64,000 nucleotides of DNA from Pyricularia pennisetigena. Its lineage: Eukaryota; Ascomycota; Sordariomycetes; Magnaporthales; Pyriculariaceae. The position numbers were made by a program, and so were the translations under genes. Each line of letters begins with the position of its first letter. The stretch's first letter is position 1. The stretch lies in the NCBI RefSeq assembly GCF_004337985.1, contig NC_043741.1:74747-138746 (forward strand), written 5' to 3'. Below the pieces are notes generated by a model that searched no databases, was not told where the DNA came from, and worked only from the letters and a program-made list of their open reading frames with translations. Of the stretch, positions 22,489-33,123 are shown piece by piece.

Positions 22489-23234
22489 CACTTGACTACG
22501 GATATCTGGTTGCATTTTTTACCCCAGTACCTGACATGGCGCCACATGTTGTTTTTCCTCCACGTCTTCGGCACATATACTGGTCTATGTCCGCCAGGAG
22601 GACTCATGCGAATTGATTGCCTTTTTTCAGCACCGGCATCACAAGCAGCATTGTACGAGGCTATTATTTTTACATTACACGACCGATTTGAATTTGCACT
22701 AGACACGCCGCCCGGTTAGGACACACCTAGCTGCCCATCACGAGGAAGCCTTCATACACAAGACTACAGCATGTTGAGTTTTGGTTGAAGGATCATATGG
22801 AACGTTTACTAGCAGCCTTTCACAAGCATGATACGGTGGTTTTTGTTCTTACCATCAAGCAGTAAGCTTTTTCAAAGCGCCACAGCAGCACGCCGCGGAT
22901 GGTCTCTGACCGTGTCGCTCAGACTAGCGACTATGGGTTTTTATAGAGAATGAGGAGATGGTTGGGATTTGGTCAGTATGCAGACGTGAGTTTCGGCACG
23001 ATTATTGGCTCGGCCAAGCTGGTAGCCAGACCCAGTCCGGTTTTTGAGCGCTATTTTGCACCGGCCAAAACATGCCCGAGAGCATAAGACCGCCAGGGGC
23101 CACTTGTTACTTGAAATGGTAGTATTATTCAATAATTAATGGGATAGTTTATCGAGTCCTCTTTTTTTTTTTTTTTTTCGCCTCAAAGACTAAGCAAACA
23201 AACGCGGCATGCACAATGGCCCCCAAGACACCGC
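22489..23234. other. Convergent intergenic region
   Basis: 3' regions of the CHORD-like gene and of the cell-surface protein gene. A long T tract near 23163-23178. No gene seen. Confidence 0.5.
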
Positions 23235-24293
23235 TTAACGCCTCGTGCTCTGAGTAAAGGGCGTGTGTTCCTCATCCCCGTCCCTATGATAATGTTGTGC
23301 CGGCAGCTCGCTCGTCGTGTTGTACGTTGTCGGCATTTCAGCAGGCGTAGCGTCCGAGTACGGCGTGGGCATCTCGGAAGGCGAGGTGCCGGGGACCTTG
23401 TAATACTCGCGGGTGTTTTGGTCGGCGTAGTACGTCTTGTTGTCCTGCGGCCCGCCTCCGTGCGCCGCTATGTGCGAGTATCCGACCGGCAGTTCCGACG
23501 CGTTGCTGCGCGGCGAAAACGGCAGGCCGTTGTGGCCCGCCAGCTCGCTCGTGCCCGGCGACTGCGCGTTGGCGGCCGCCACCTCGTCGGCTTCCTTCCT
23601 CTTGATGCGCCGCCAGACGAGGAAACCGACCAGCCCTATGATGGCCAGGGCCGCGACCAGCCCCACCACGACACCTGCTATGGCGCCCGGCGCAAGAGAC
23701 GACGAGGACGAGTCCGAGCTGGAATTCCCGGACCCGCCGCCTTCTGCTGACCCTGCCGACCCCGCTGCGCCCGTGGCGGATGGAGAACTGCTCGCGCTGG
23801 ACGCCGCGGCCGAAGAAGCTCCCGAGGCGGTCGTCGTTGCTGCCGCTGACGACGAGGACGTTGCGGTCGGGGTCCTGGTGGCGGCGATGACTTCCGTCGG
23901 GGTGAACATCAAGGAGCTGGCATCGGGGTTTTTTGACGCCAGGGACGAATGCACGGCTTCGAGGGAGGCTACACTTATGTTCCGCAGCGTGTCGTATCCC
24001 GTGCTCCAGCAAATGTTGATCTGGCCCTTGGTCTCGGTGCACTTTTCCTTGCCGTTTGCAAGGCAGCACCAGCTGGTCGTGCCCGAGCCGCAGGCCATGG
24101 TCGAGCCGTCGCCCTGGCACGGCGTCGAGCCGGTCCAGCACACCGCGGTGGCGCCGGCGTCGCAGCAGTAGCTGCGGCCCGTGGTGGGATCACGGGCGCA
24201 TGCGTTTGGGGCTAAACATGTGAAAGGGTTGGTTGGACATGTGTTTTTGGTCTTGCTGGTCGTGAAAAACCAGTTGTCGTAGTAATCGGTCAT
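23235..24293 (-). CDS. Single-pass cell-surface protein with Cys-rich ectodomain
   Basis: Open frame of 352 residues from the Met at 24293 (MTDYYDNWFF). The first about 110 residues hold at least 13 Cys in a disulfide-type arrangement. Then comes a Ser/Thr/Ala/Gly-rich stalk (about 155-215), one transmembrane helix (about 218-242) with basic stop-transfer residues R-R-I-K-R-K, and a cytoplasmic tail of about 110 residues with repeated S-E-M/L-P-x-x-Y motifs. This resembles fungal wall or membrane sensors of the mucin type, but I do not recognise the ectodomain. No N-terminal signal peptide is visible, which is odd for this topology: either an upstream exon is missing or the helix acts as the signal anchor. 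An upstream in-frame ATG at 24479 does not supply a signal peptide either. Confidence 0.72.
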   Translation of the reverse strand: MTDYYDNWFFTTSKTKNTCPTNPFTCLAPNACARDPTTGRSYCCDAGATAVCWTGSTPCQGDGSTMACGSGTTSWCCLANGKEKCTETKGQINICWSTGYDTLRNISVASLEAVHSSLASKNPDASSLMFTPTEVIAATRTPTATSSSSAAATTTASGASSAAASSASSSPSATGAAGSAGSAEGGGSGNSSSDSSSSSLAPGAIAGVVVGLVAALAIIGLVGFLVWRRIKRKEADEVAAANAQSPGTSELAGHNGLPFSPRSNASELPVGYSHIAAHGGGPQDNKTYYADQNTREYYKVPGTSPSEMPTPYSDATPAEMPTTYNTTSELPAQHYHRDGDEEHTPFTQSTRR

Positions 24294-25915
24294 GGTGGGC
24301 GACTGTGAATTGGAGGCTTGGTTCACCCCCTCTATCTTGTTACAAGCTTTGGGCGATCCGCTTTTGTTGCGTGTTGAAGCGACGATAGCAGATGCCCGGA
24401 TCTTTTTGGACTCTGGTGCGACTTTTGTTTTCCTTGTTGCAGACGAACCAAAAGCTTGGCTGGAGTGTAGCGGATGCAATCGACGGGAGCGATGCGGTGC
24501 GAAGAAAAGTTGAAAAGTCCTGAAAGATTCTCAAGAAATGGGGGAAAGGCTATGGGCACACGCGCTGCAGTCTTACATTCTTTTCCTTTTACAGCCCCCC
24601 CCCNNNNNNTGGCGAAGTGCATTCGGAGCCATTCCTATCTCGTCGAAATAAGACGCATGATATCCAATCCAAGTGCTGCGAGAGTCTCCACGGGTGAGAA
24701 ATAAGCACCCCCATTACAAAATGAGAGTGTCAGAACCATGTCGATTTCGAACAGCAGCGACCGGGGGGGTCTTTTGGTGCCTGTTTCTCATCACGCCTGA
24801 ACCAATAACGTCGTGGCGGTCGACATGACGGCCTGCAGGCAGCGGCTTCGTCCTACTCCACATCTGTAAGCATGCTGTACACCTACTTGAAGCCAGGGAC
24901 TATTCCATTAGTGGTGTGCCCGTGAGCACAGCTGACAGGAAGCAGACGAGAAAATAATTTTAAAGGATCAATTGTCTAGATCCAGGTCTCGCCTTGCCAT
25001 GTTTTTGTGTGCCATTTTATTGCCGTACATTGTGGCATGCATGTGTTGGGAGTAGGAAAAAAGATGGGTTTTTGTAATCACCAAAAATTCCTTTTGTATA
25101 TGTGGAGTCTGTGATCCCTTGGCGTAGCGGATTCTGTCGATCTCTACCGAACGACTGCCAACAAATTGACCAGCAGGCGGACAGGTAAGGCTGGCCAAAC
25201 GGCGATGCGAAACGAAATAGAGAAATAGTCCGTTCATTCCGAACCCCCTCCCCAGGATTGCTGATTTGGCAGTTTTGCAATCCAAGTCATGGCCGTAGCC
25301 GCCTTGCCGCCGGATTTTTTCGGTGGCAGCTGAACTTGAGTGGCGCAGCGATCATTGCTGCAGCAGGGGTTCCAGCTGAGACGTTCGGACAGTGCAGATA
25401 TTGGGTATAATTACTGACCTAGCTGGGAGGGAAAGTTGAGGTTTATTGCTACAGTAGTTTTTAAAGAGTGTCACAGAGCGGGCGCTTCGGTACGCACCTT
25501 GAGAAAGGGTTCTTTCCCCATGTTGTAAGACTCGACATGATTGGTCATGCGCACAACTGCAGTGGGCCTTGGGTTCAGAAGACTTCAGTTCATAGAGCAA
25601 AATATAATTTCTTGATTCCGTCACGTGACTGGCTTTGACATCTCGCGTACGATGACAACAAGAAGGTGTGAAATGCTCACGTGCAAAATTTGACCAAACG
25701 CCAAACGAAACGACATGACAAACAGACGCGCCTTCCTCACATAGGTTTTCGCTCTCCTTACTTCCCGACCTAAGGTACCTTCTACAGTAATTAGCTTCTA
25801 CCTACAATTGGCCTGCCCCATGCAGATGCTGCAGCGCAGCAACAAAAGTGCGACGACGGGAAGGGGATTCGGTCTTTGAGCCACAGACAGTTACTGGCTG
25901 GCTGTCCATCTCGAC
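24294..25915. other. Intergenic region with a 6-base assembly gap
   Basis: Holds an N run at 24604..24609 next to a C homopolymer, and no convincing gene. The last few hundred bases are the promoter of the methyltransferase-like gene, with a TCACGTGAC palindrome at about 25621-25629 that could be a bHLH site. Confidence 0.45.
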
Positions 25916-27669
25916 ATGGTACGACCGTCCAAGTCCATAACATCGCAAATTTACGTCAGCAGGTCATGCAGGTCTTGGTACGGCTCTCCGACGGCATCGG
26001 CAGGGCGTGTGCTAGTGCGCACTGCAGCTCTCACGGCTTTTAGCATCGGCATCAATCGTCGCCCTTTTTGCAACCTGCTCATCGGCAGCCCAAGACAAAA
26101 TGCATTTCCTGTCCACCAACGGGTAAATTTTTCATCGTCGCCGACAACGGCCCAGGTCAAGAATGACGCTGGATCCCTAGCCACTCCGGCTCTATCTGGA
26201 ACCTTTGCCGATCTGTTTTGCGGCATCGGCGCCGCCACTGTGGCCCTCTCGGAACTGGGTCTGAAATGCGTCTACGCCAACGACAATGATCCTCGAGCCG
26301 CCGCAACATATGAGCAAAACCTTCGGGGCGGGTTAGACTTTGTAGACAAACGCAGCATCGTCGATGCAGTGCGAGACGACTTGGAAAATATTCCCAGGGC
26401 AAACATGCTTGCGGCCAGTCTCCGTAAGTCACAGCCGCTGCTAACCCGTCATAGCCACTGTGTTGTGTCCAGTCGTCTCTCCTTTCCACACTCGCTGATA
26501 AGATGCAATAATCCCAACGGCTCGCATCAGCCGCTATGCGCCGTACCAGCTCTAGAGATCATAGCGACTATTTCCAGCTAGTTGTGGACTCTTTTCTCCG
26601 TCTCGTTCAATACCAACGCAACGAGGTCGTCCTGCTGGAGTTCGAGAAGAAGAGGGTCGCCAAAACCAGCACTGGTGGCGACGGGATGGAAGAAATTTGC
26701 AAAATTCTCGACCAGGCCGGTTACTGGATCGAATGGGAACTGTACTCTGCTGCGTCATTTGGACTGCCCCAGACCAGGGAGCATATTGTTGCTCTCGCCG
26801 TTCGCAAGGATCTAATCCCCGGCCCTTTTCGGCCCCCTCGCGCAGAAAATGAACCCGACCGGACCTTGGAACTCAAGGACTTTTTGCTGTCAATCGAGGA
26901 CTATCAAAGACTCAACAAGTATAGGATTTGTTGGCCTGACGGCCGTGTGCCTGAGCCAATCGATGGCGTACTATTCCTCAAGTACCTGAATCAGATGCCC
27001 AGAAAACCCCCAAAAAGTTATCGCATCTTGCTCGACCATCGGGATCCTCTCCAGCGTCCAGCGGGTCGGTTCCGGTTCAACCAGATTCGAGTTGGCTGCC
27101 GGATAAAGGAAACAGGCAAAGGCGAGCCAACCAAACCTACCAATCACGAGGAACGCATATACCATCAGAGAGGCTGGTCGGGCTGCGTCACGGGGCGGGG
27201 CTATTTGGATATGGGCCACATCCTGACTTCGGGGCCCAGCGACGGCCACGGAGGCGTCGTGCCGTGTGTCAGGCAACTCCACCCTCGCGAGGGTGCGCGT
27301 CTGGTGGGCCTTCCCGACTCTTTTGTCCTGCCTGGGAACCAGAAACATGCCTGGACGTTGCTGGGGAAGACGGTTCCTCCACAGCTGCTCAAGTGGCCGC
27401 TGCTGAGCCTCGCCCGGGCCCACCCCCATCTCTTCGAGCCGGGACGTCCCGAGAAGCAGCCACCGCCCAGTTGGCCTGACGCATATCCACATTATCTGGC
27501 AAGGACTTACACGGAAGGTGCTGTCGGATCTTCCAAGATTCGCATGATGAGGGCCCTGAGAGAAAGGCTGGGAAAGGAGAGAATCTGTGGCGAGGTCTCA
27601 AAACGCGCCCAAGGTTTTCCAGGACCAGTCCAGGACCTAGTTCCGAGTGACGAAGTCGGTACTGTATAA
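25916..27669 (+). CDS. C5 cytosine DNA methyltransferase-like protein with degenerate catalytic motifs
   Basis: Exons 25916..26423 and 26531..27669 (GTAAGT/TCAG) join in phase to 548 residues. Motif I F-A-D-L-F-C-G-I-G is at about 97-105, followed by the S-adenosylmethionine-contacting Y-A-N-D-N-D-P. The target-recognition side is also seen: I-Y-H-Q-R-G-W-S-G-C-V-T (motif IX-like) and V-R-Q-L-H-P-R-E-G-A-R-L-V-G-L-P-D-S-F (motif X region). However, the place of motif IV (P-C) reads S-L-P-A-M-R-R, motif VI E-N-V reads L-E-F-E, and the motif X Asn of G-N-x-V-P-P is Lys (G-K-T-V-P-P). The first 83 residues contain no acidic residue and nine Arg. It resembles the compact bacterial-type family rather than DIM-2 or RID. 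Activity is doubtful unless the splicing differs from mine. Confidence 0.72.
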
Positions 27670-27842
27670 ATCTGCTGTGTTCCTAGCCATATATCTGTAC
27701 ACTTGTGGTAGAAATTAGACATCCATTTCCTAAAAGTCCCACTCGATGAGCACTATACAAAGACTGCCAAAATTTGGAGACATCATCATCCAGACCTTCA
27801 ACAGGAGCCGGTACGGTTGCAGGCGTTGTCGTCACTAAAACT

Positions 27843-29107
27843 CTATTCAGCTGCAGCTCCTTGAGACTTCTCCCACTCCTCAATGGGGACGAGTCTATCC
27901 TTGGACCATATCCTATGCACCCACGGATGATACCATGCCGTGGCGGGGCAAAGGCGCTCGTCTGGATCCCAATGGAGGATCTTGCGGATGAAATCTAAAA
28001 ACAAGACCTTGGATTCGCCGTCCAACGATTTGGGGCAAATGGCCTCGAGGGTGTAGGTGGGAGGTGGTAAAGCGATGGGTCCCCTCCAGCTGCCGCTTTC
28101 ATCCCAGAATTTGAGCGACTTCTCGCTCCTTTTGAGGAATTCCAACGGAGGTGGACCAAGCAGGCCGACCATCAAGGACAAATGGCGGGCTTCATCCAAA
28201 TCGGTACCGACATAATGGCCAAACAAGCCTTTGTTGTTCAGCATCCGCCATATCTAGCAAAATAACAGAGATTAGATTATACTCCCAAAAGGTCGGAATC
28301 GACAAATCGAAAACAAAAAAAAGGAAGCAGGGAAAAACTACATACGGTAATACCAAAGCACCACATATCGACCGAATAGCCCCACGGCATATTAAGAATC
28401 ACCTCGGGTGGTCGATAATGCTCCGGCATTAGGGGAAGCCCACGCTGCAAATCGTGGTTTGGACATATACGTGCGCTGCTCAAATCACACAGGACCAGGG
28501 GGCTTTCTCCGTTTATAATATGCCTGGTGGCATGTATGACGACGCCCTCTTTTGCAACTTTTCTCGGCGATGGAGTGACGAGCTCGTCTTGCTCACACTG
28601 CTCGAGCACGTTCTCGTCGGTCAGAGTCAGATGCAGATTTCCGGAATGAACGTCTCATAGTTGCAAACACTTTTTTGTCAGCTTTGGAACGAAAAAAAGT
28701 AAACAGGAAAACGGTTCGCTTCACTTACCCGCCATGCACCACGTATATACTGCGCAGGTAGTCGAGAGCCGTCACGGTGGACTGGGTCAAGAGCACCGCA
28801 TTCAACTCGGGGAAGACGCCCGCGGGCGTGTACGTCTGCAAGGCCCTTACACTAAGTCCCAGAGGCCGCAGGACAAGCACGTCGTGGGTGCTGCTGTCGG
28901 AACTCTGGATGGTGAAGTGCTCTTCCGGGAACCGAACCCTTTCGTGGCCGCCGTGGTCTGCCTTGTGGTTGACAAATTTCTGAAAGTGCCGAAAGCATTC
29001 AAGCTCCCGATTGCTCTCCATCCTGCCCTGCCGGATAAACACCTTCAACACGACGTAACGATGCTCACTGGCGGACGAAATGGTGGATGTTTCTGTGAGC
29101 GCTGAGC

Positions 29108-29138
<31 letters not shown>

Positions 29139-29583
29139 GCATATGATATTCAAAGTTCAAAAAAGTGAGAAAACCTTACGCCAAGTCTTTGCATAGCCAT
29201 ATCGTCGACGTCGACCCGTAGCCAAACTTTGATACGACTTGATACCGCTCATTCAAGACCTCTCCGATATGAATGGGATAGAACAAGGCGGGATGGTAGT
29301 AATTCAATTTCTCCTCCTCAAACTTGACGGATGGATCGATCTCTTGGAACCCAGTCGTTGGAAAATTCAGCGGTTTCAAGCGCGACTTGTTGGTCGAACC
29401 AACAGAGCCAGCGCAATGGCCCGACGATGCGGCGCTGCACGAGAACATGGCCGCTGCGGTGTAGGTAGGTGATGCTCGAAGTAAAAGACCTACGCGGGTA
29501 GCACGATACTCCGGCGTGGCAAGTGAGATTTGGATGGGGATACGACGGAGGCAGGTAGACCAAGAAAGACGTGCTGGCAGCAT
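27843..29583 (-). CDS. SRPK-like protein kinase, one-base misfit at an exon junction
   Basis: Four exons: 29583..29180, 29067..28729, 28653..28346 and 28253..27843. The kinase features in order are: glycine loop G-Y-G-S-T-S-T-I-W, catalytic Lys in V-V-L-K-V-F, helix-C Glu in N-R-E-L-E, H-G then D-V-H-S-G-N-L at the catalytic loop, D-L-S in place of D-F-G, and P-P-E-V-I-L-N in place of A-P-E. This pattern is that of the fungal SR-protein-kinase-like family. Junctions 1-2 and 3-4 are in phase. At junction 2-3 the only GT donor (after CATGGCGG) and the AG before ACGTTCATTCC leave one base too many to read H-G-D-V-H-S-G-N. So the gene is either mildly broken or carries a G-run sequence error. The first about 60 residues look like an Arg/Ser-rich leader. 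Confidence 0.72.
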
Positions 29584-29866
29584 TTTGATGGTTCTTGTTG
29601 GGATGGATGAGATTTGGCAACAGATGTTGTTGGTCATGATGCACGGGGAAAAACAAACAAAGCGCCAAGTCACGTGAAACGATGAGGTTCAGCTTGCATG
29701 GGCCACTGACAGTTTGCCATTACGATATTTCTTTTTTTTTTCGTACCTATGTTCAAAATAAATGGGTTGTATATTTTTTTGGAGAATATACGGTGCTAGC
29801 TTGTGCTGCGGACGCCTTGGAAAGTAAATCAACTTTGTGGTGTTGTTGGATAGAGAACTTGCAGTA

Positions 29867-29908
29867 ACGTTGGGCTCCACATCTCCGACCCCCCTAAAGT
29901 CCGGCCCC
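29867..29908 (+). repeat. Left terminal inverted repeat of the pogo element
   Basis: 42 bases, identical to the reverse complement of 31683..31724. Starts ACGTTGGGCTCC. Confidence 0.95.
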
Positions 29909-29965
29909 CTTGAAAAATGTAACGACGAAATACCCCTTTTATAAACCGATTTAAATGTAAACCTA

Positions 29966-31573
29966 TCAACGCACAATAATACAATCATTGTCAGGCTCTC
30001 CCGGTTCGCTAACCTCTTCTCCATCGTTCAAATCCTCTAAACAGTCCCTATTATTTTCCTGTGCTTCATAAACGTTTTTTTTGCTGACCAAAAGCTCGTT
30101 GGGATCCGGAATTACCCTTTTCCTTTTGACCGGCCGTACCGCCTCCAATTTTGCTTTTAACAAACTGATTTTTTGCTGAGCTTCAGCCAATAAGATATCC
30201 TTGGTTTCGAAGCTTTTTTGGACTTTTGCAAACAAAAGCCGTGAAGTGGCGTTACTTTTTTCGGACCGGGAAATTTCCTGTAGTTGAAGTCGAATATCTC
30301 GGGTCGTTTTAGGGGTTTTCCAAATAAGTAAAGATTGGTCGTTAATTTTTTGGTTTGGGCTTTCCGGTGTTTTATCCCTTTGGAAGCCGTTATTTCTACC
30401 TTTTTCGACGTTGGCGTTGCTATTTTCTAATAAAAACGGGTTTAAAAGTGGTTTTGCCAAGTTCACCGGCCATAACCCCGTCGTACGCCAACCAGATTGA
30501 ATGGTTTTTGCTATAAATGCTTTTGATCTGGCTTTTCGATAGCAAAGTAGAAAGTTTCGTTTCCCAACAACCGTTGAACAGCAAAACTGGTTTACAAATC
30601 CCAGGTGACGTCGATAAGCTTCCTTTAACGGCCCAAAAACCGATAAATCCAACGGTTGAAGAACGTGCGACGAATGAGGAGGTAAATATAAAAGCTGAAT
30701 ATTATTTTGGAGGCAAACAAGCATAAACTCGTCGCTGACGTGTGATCCGTGGCCGTCGAGAACTAATAAACGCTTTTCAGGAGTTAAAGGTTGGGTATTT
30801 GGAATAAACACCTTTTTTAACCATTCGATACCTGTTTCATTATTTGTCCACCCGTTTTCTGTTGCATGAAATTGCCAGGTATCGAAAGGACTTAAATCAG
30901 CTGGAAACCATTGTTGCTGTACGTTTTTCCCCTTAAATATAACGAGGGGAGGTATAACAGCCCCCGTAGCTGATACACATTCGATTATGCTCGTCCAACC
31001 CCGCGTTCCAGGCTCTTTTCGCTGTAATGGCCGGATTTTATTACGCCCTAACACCAGGCCATTAGATCCTTTGCCTTCCATTATACCTGTTTCGTCCATA
31101 TTCCAACGGTTGGCCGGTTTTATAGTATCGATAACGGGATTTTTCAAATAGGACCACCAAGATTTAATTACCTCGGTTGTAGCCCCATTAACCCGGGCAT
31201 TTTCTATTCGCCGGGGCCTTTGGGTTTTCAAAATTGGATATCGGGCTATAAAACGGCTAACCCAATGTTTCCCAAGGCTTTTTCTTTCTCCGGCGGCCTG
31301 AAGAATTCGTTCCGCAAAATAGCGTAGTTCTTGATGCGTTGGCGGAAGGCCTAACGCGGCCTGCGCAAGTACCCAATCTGCCAAATAGGTCTCCTGCTCC
31401 TGTGAAAGCCTTTGACAAAATCTTTTCGCTTGTTGAATTGACTGGGCCCCCTTTAAACGATCGTGAAGGGTACTCCGAGGAATACCCCATTTTTGCGAGG
31501 TTTTGTGAACTGATTTGCCATTTCTTATGTCAGAAATGGCAGCAAGAAGCTGATTTTCAGTGTACTGTTTCAT
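29966..31573 (-). CDS. Pogo/Fot1-family transposase
   Basis: Open frame of 535 residues from the Met at 31573 (an in-frame Met at 31600 would add nine residues). Order: an N-terminal psq-type helix-turn-helix (Y-T-E-N-Q-L-L-A-A-I, then W-G-I-P-R-S-T-L), a CENP-B-type helix-turn-helix domain (about 50-120), then the DDE/DDD core with N-M-D-E-T-G, L-V-L-D-G-H-G-S-H and L-P-P-H-S-S-H-V-L-Q-P-L-D. The second and third Asp are separated by 35 residues, as in pogo/Fot1 enzymes. The tail is Lys/Arg-rich. It cuts and pastes the element at TA. All catalytic residues are present, so it is probably functional. Confidence 0.94.
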   Translation of the reverse strand: MKQYTENQLLAAISDIRNGKSVHKTSQKWGIPRSTLHDRLKGAQSIQQAKRFCQRLSQEQETYLADWVLAQAALGLPPTHQELRYFAERILQAAGERKSLGKHWVSRFIARYPILKTQRPRRIENARVNGATTEVIKSWWSYLKNPVIDTIKPANRWNMDETGIMEGKGSNGLVLGRNKIRPLQRKEPGTRGWTSIIECVSATGAVIPPLVIFKGKNVQQQWFPADLSPFDTWQFHATENGWTNNETGIEWLKKVFIPNTQPLTPEKRLLVLDGHGSHVSDEFMLVCLQNNIQLLYLPPHSSHVLQPLDLSVFGPLKEAYRRHLGFVNQFCCSTVVGKRNFLLCYRKARSKAFIAKTIQSGWRTTGLWPVNLAKPLLNPFLLENSNANVEKGRNNGFQRDKTPESPNQKINDQSLLIWKTPKTTRDIRLQLQEISRSEKSNATSRLLFAKVQKSFETKDILLAEAQQKISLLKAKLEAVRPVKRKRVIPDPNELLVSKKNVYEAQENNRDCLEDLNDGEEVSEPGEPDNDCIIVR

Positions 31574-31682
31574 TGGAAAGTTTGGAGCAAGAATCTTCAA
31601 AATGCAAGTTCTAAAGTGAAAAATTCGTCTAGATATTTATAAAATAAAACAAAGGGTTGACGTGGCTGAGTAGATATTTTTA

Positions 31683-31724
31683 GGGGCCGGACTTTAGGGG
31701 GGTCGGAGATGTGGAGCCCAACGT
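31683..31724 (-). repeat. Right terminal inverted repeat of the pogo element
   Basis: 42 bases, reverse-complement match to 29867..29908, followed by TA. Confidence 0.95.
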
Positions 31725-31812
31725 TATTCATCTGTTTGCTCCTGGCTCCACTTTCCTCGCTATCCTCTTCGCAATACTTGTTTTCGTCCTCTTCCGGAAA
31801 GGTGTTAGCCAT

Positions 31813-33123
31813 CCAACAAGTCTTATCTGCTAATTAGATACAGTGGCTAGGGCGTACACCGGCCTTGGGTATCTATGCATAGTCGTAGCAGTGGGTTTGT
31901 GCTCCAATAGCGTGGGGCTGTTTGATATGAGGCTGGGTAAATCGTTGTGCCTGCAAGATAATGCGGCCGGGAAGAACGAGCTGGTTCCAGTCTGGGAAGA
32001 ATATGCTTGCTGATATTGCAGCTTATTACCTTGACATAAAAAATCTTGCATTTTGGCACACACACCTTAGTGGTAGGATGTCAACTTTGTCTCTGGTAGA
32101 TATTTCATGCCCTTACTTTGGCCTCCAGCCTCCCATAGATAAACGAGGAAAGCTTTTTATTCACATTCCAACCTTCCCAATGCCAGTCCCACAGCTTGCA
32201 CAATTCACCTTTCGCAGCAAGGTTCCTCCAGGAATAGTCCTGGCCGTCTGAGCACTGTCGGACTTGGGACAAACTACACGAGCCAAAGGGTTTCTAGAAG
32301 TATGTGCAGTTTCACCGACGAGTTAGCCAACTGCCTTGTCACATGCGAAGCTGTGAGGCCGTTGCTCAAACCCAATGAAAGAAGTACAAAGCCTGGGACC
32401 ATCGCGGTGCTTGTACTCGCCCTTAGGGTTTGATGTAGGCCCATCAGGTACCTTTTGAAAGGGTGGTGGATTTTGGGAGGGATTAGTTTTGGGCTTATTA
32501 GTTTCTCGGGGGGTTTTTATTGGTGTGTTACTTTGGTTGTTTGGGAAAGGACCATGAGTTGTTCCTGGGCTAAACTTCATGTTACTCTTTCCAACCTATG
32601 TTTTGGGCTGGACTTGCTGCTGGGATATTTGGATTCGATCTTTTCACTACTTGGGCAATTTCACCCCTGAAGATATGCTGCGCGGTTGCCATTTCCATTT
32701 GATACAGTGCAAAATACCAAGTAAATAAAGCTTGACGCGCTCTCTCCTACCAACTGCCTTCTTTGTTATTCGGCTACAAACTGTTACCGGGTGGAACCAA
32801 AAAAAGCACAATGGAAGACGGAGTGCATCTGATGGATCATGTGGCCCTATTCAATTATGCTTTTGTGTTTGTTTGCAGGGCATTGCTGCAGGACTAGCTT
32901 CACTTTTGCACGCCACGACAGCAGAGAAACAAATCAAATCATATTTGTCTGGGAGCCCAACCTCGCAAATTTCATAGGTATATTCGCACTTAAACCCATG
33001 CACGTGCTCGAATTTCTCGTTCCCAAGTTCGTCCTTTCAATTCCGTATTTTACCATGAAAGTCACTGACACATAATCCCACATCAATCATCAATGTCACT
33101 TACCCACCTCAGATATATCATAT
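31813..33123. other. Intergenic region, no gene seen
   Basis: About 1.3 kb of moderately AT-rich sequence between the pogo insertion region and the next gene. Short frames only. Confidence 0.45.

Larger units (their letters stand above)
29867..31724. mobile_element. Pogo-type (Fot1/Pot2-like) DNA transposon, apparently complete
   Basis: 1,858-bp element with perfect 42-bp inverted ends (29867..29908 and 31683..31724), each beginning ACGT and flanked by a TA dinucleotide on both sides (29865-29866 and 31725-31726), the target duplication typical of Tc1/mariner-pogo elements. It carries one uninterrupted transposase gene on the minus strand. The lack of stop codons and of C-to-T decay suggests a recent insertion that escaped repeat-induced point mutation. 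Confidence 0.95.
29689..31812 (-). pseudogene. Small open frame interrupted by the pogo element
   Basis: On the minus strand an ATG at 31812 opens an acidic frame (MANTFPEEDENKYCEEDSEE...) that meets the transposon at the TA site. If the element and one TA are removed, the frame continues on the other side to a stop at 29689, giving 87 codons in total. No family is recognised and an open frame of this length could be chance, so this is a weak call. Confidence 0.3.

Noticed and set aside
29068..29180. Apparent frameshift at the first intron of the kinase gene (acceptor at CTCAG)
   Set aside because: A later acceptor, CCGCCAG before TGAGCATCG, restores phase and gives the expected D-L-A-E-H-R-Y-V-V-L-K, so no defect is needed there.
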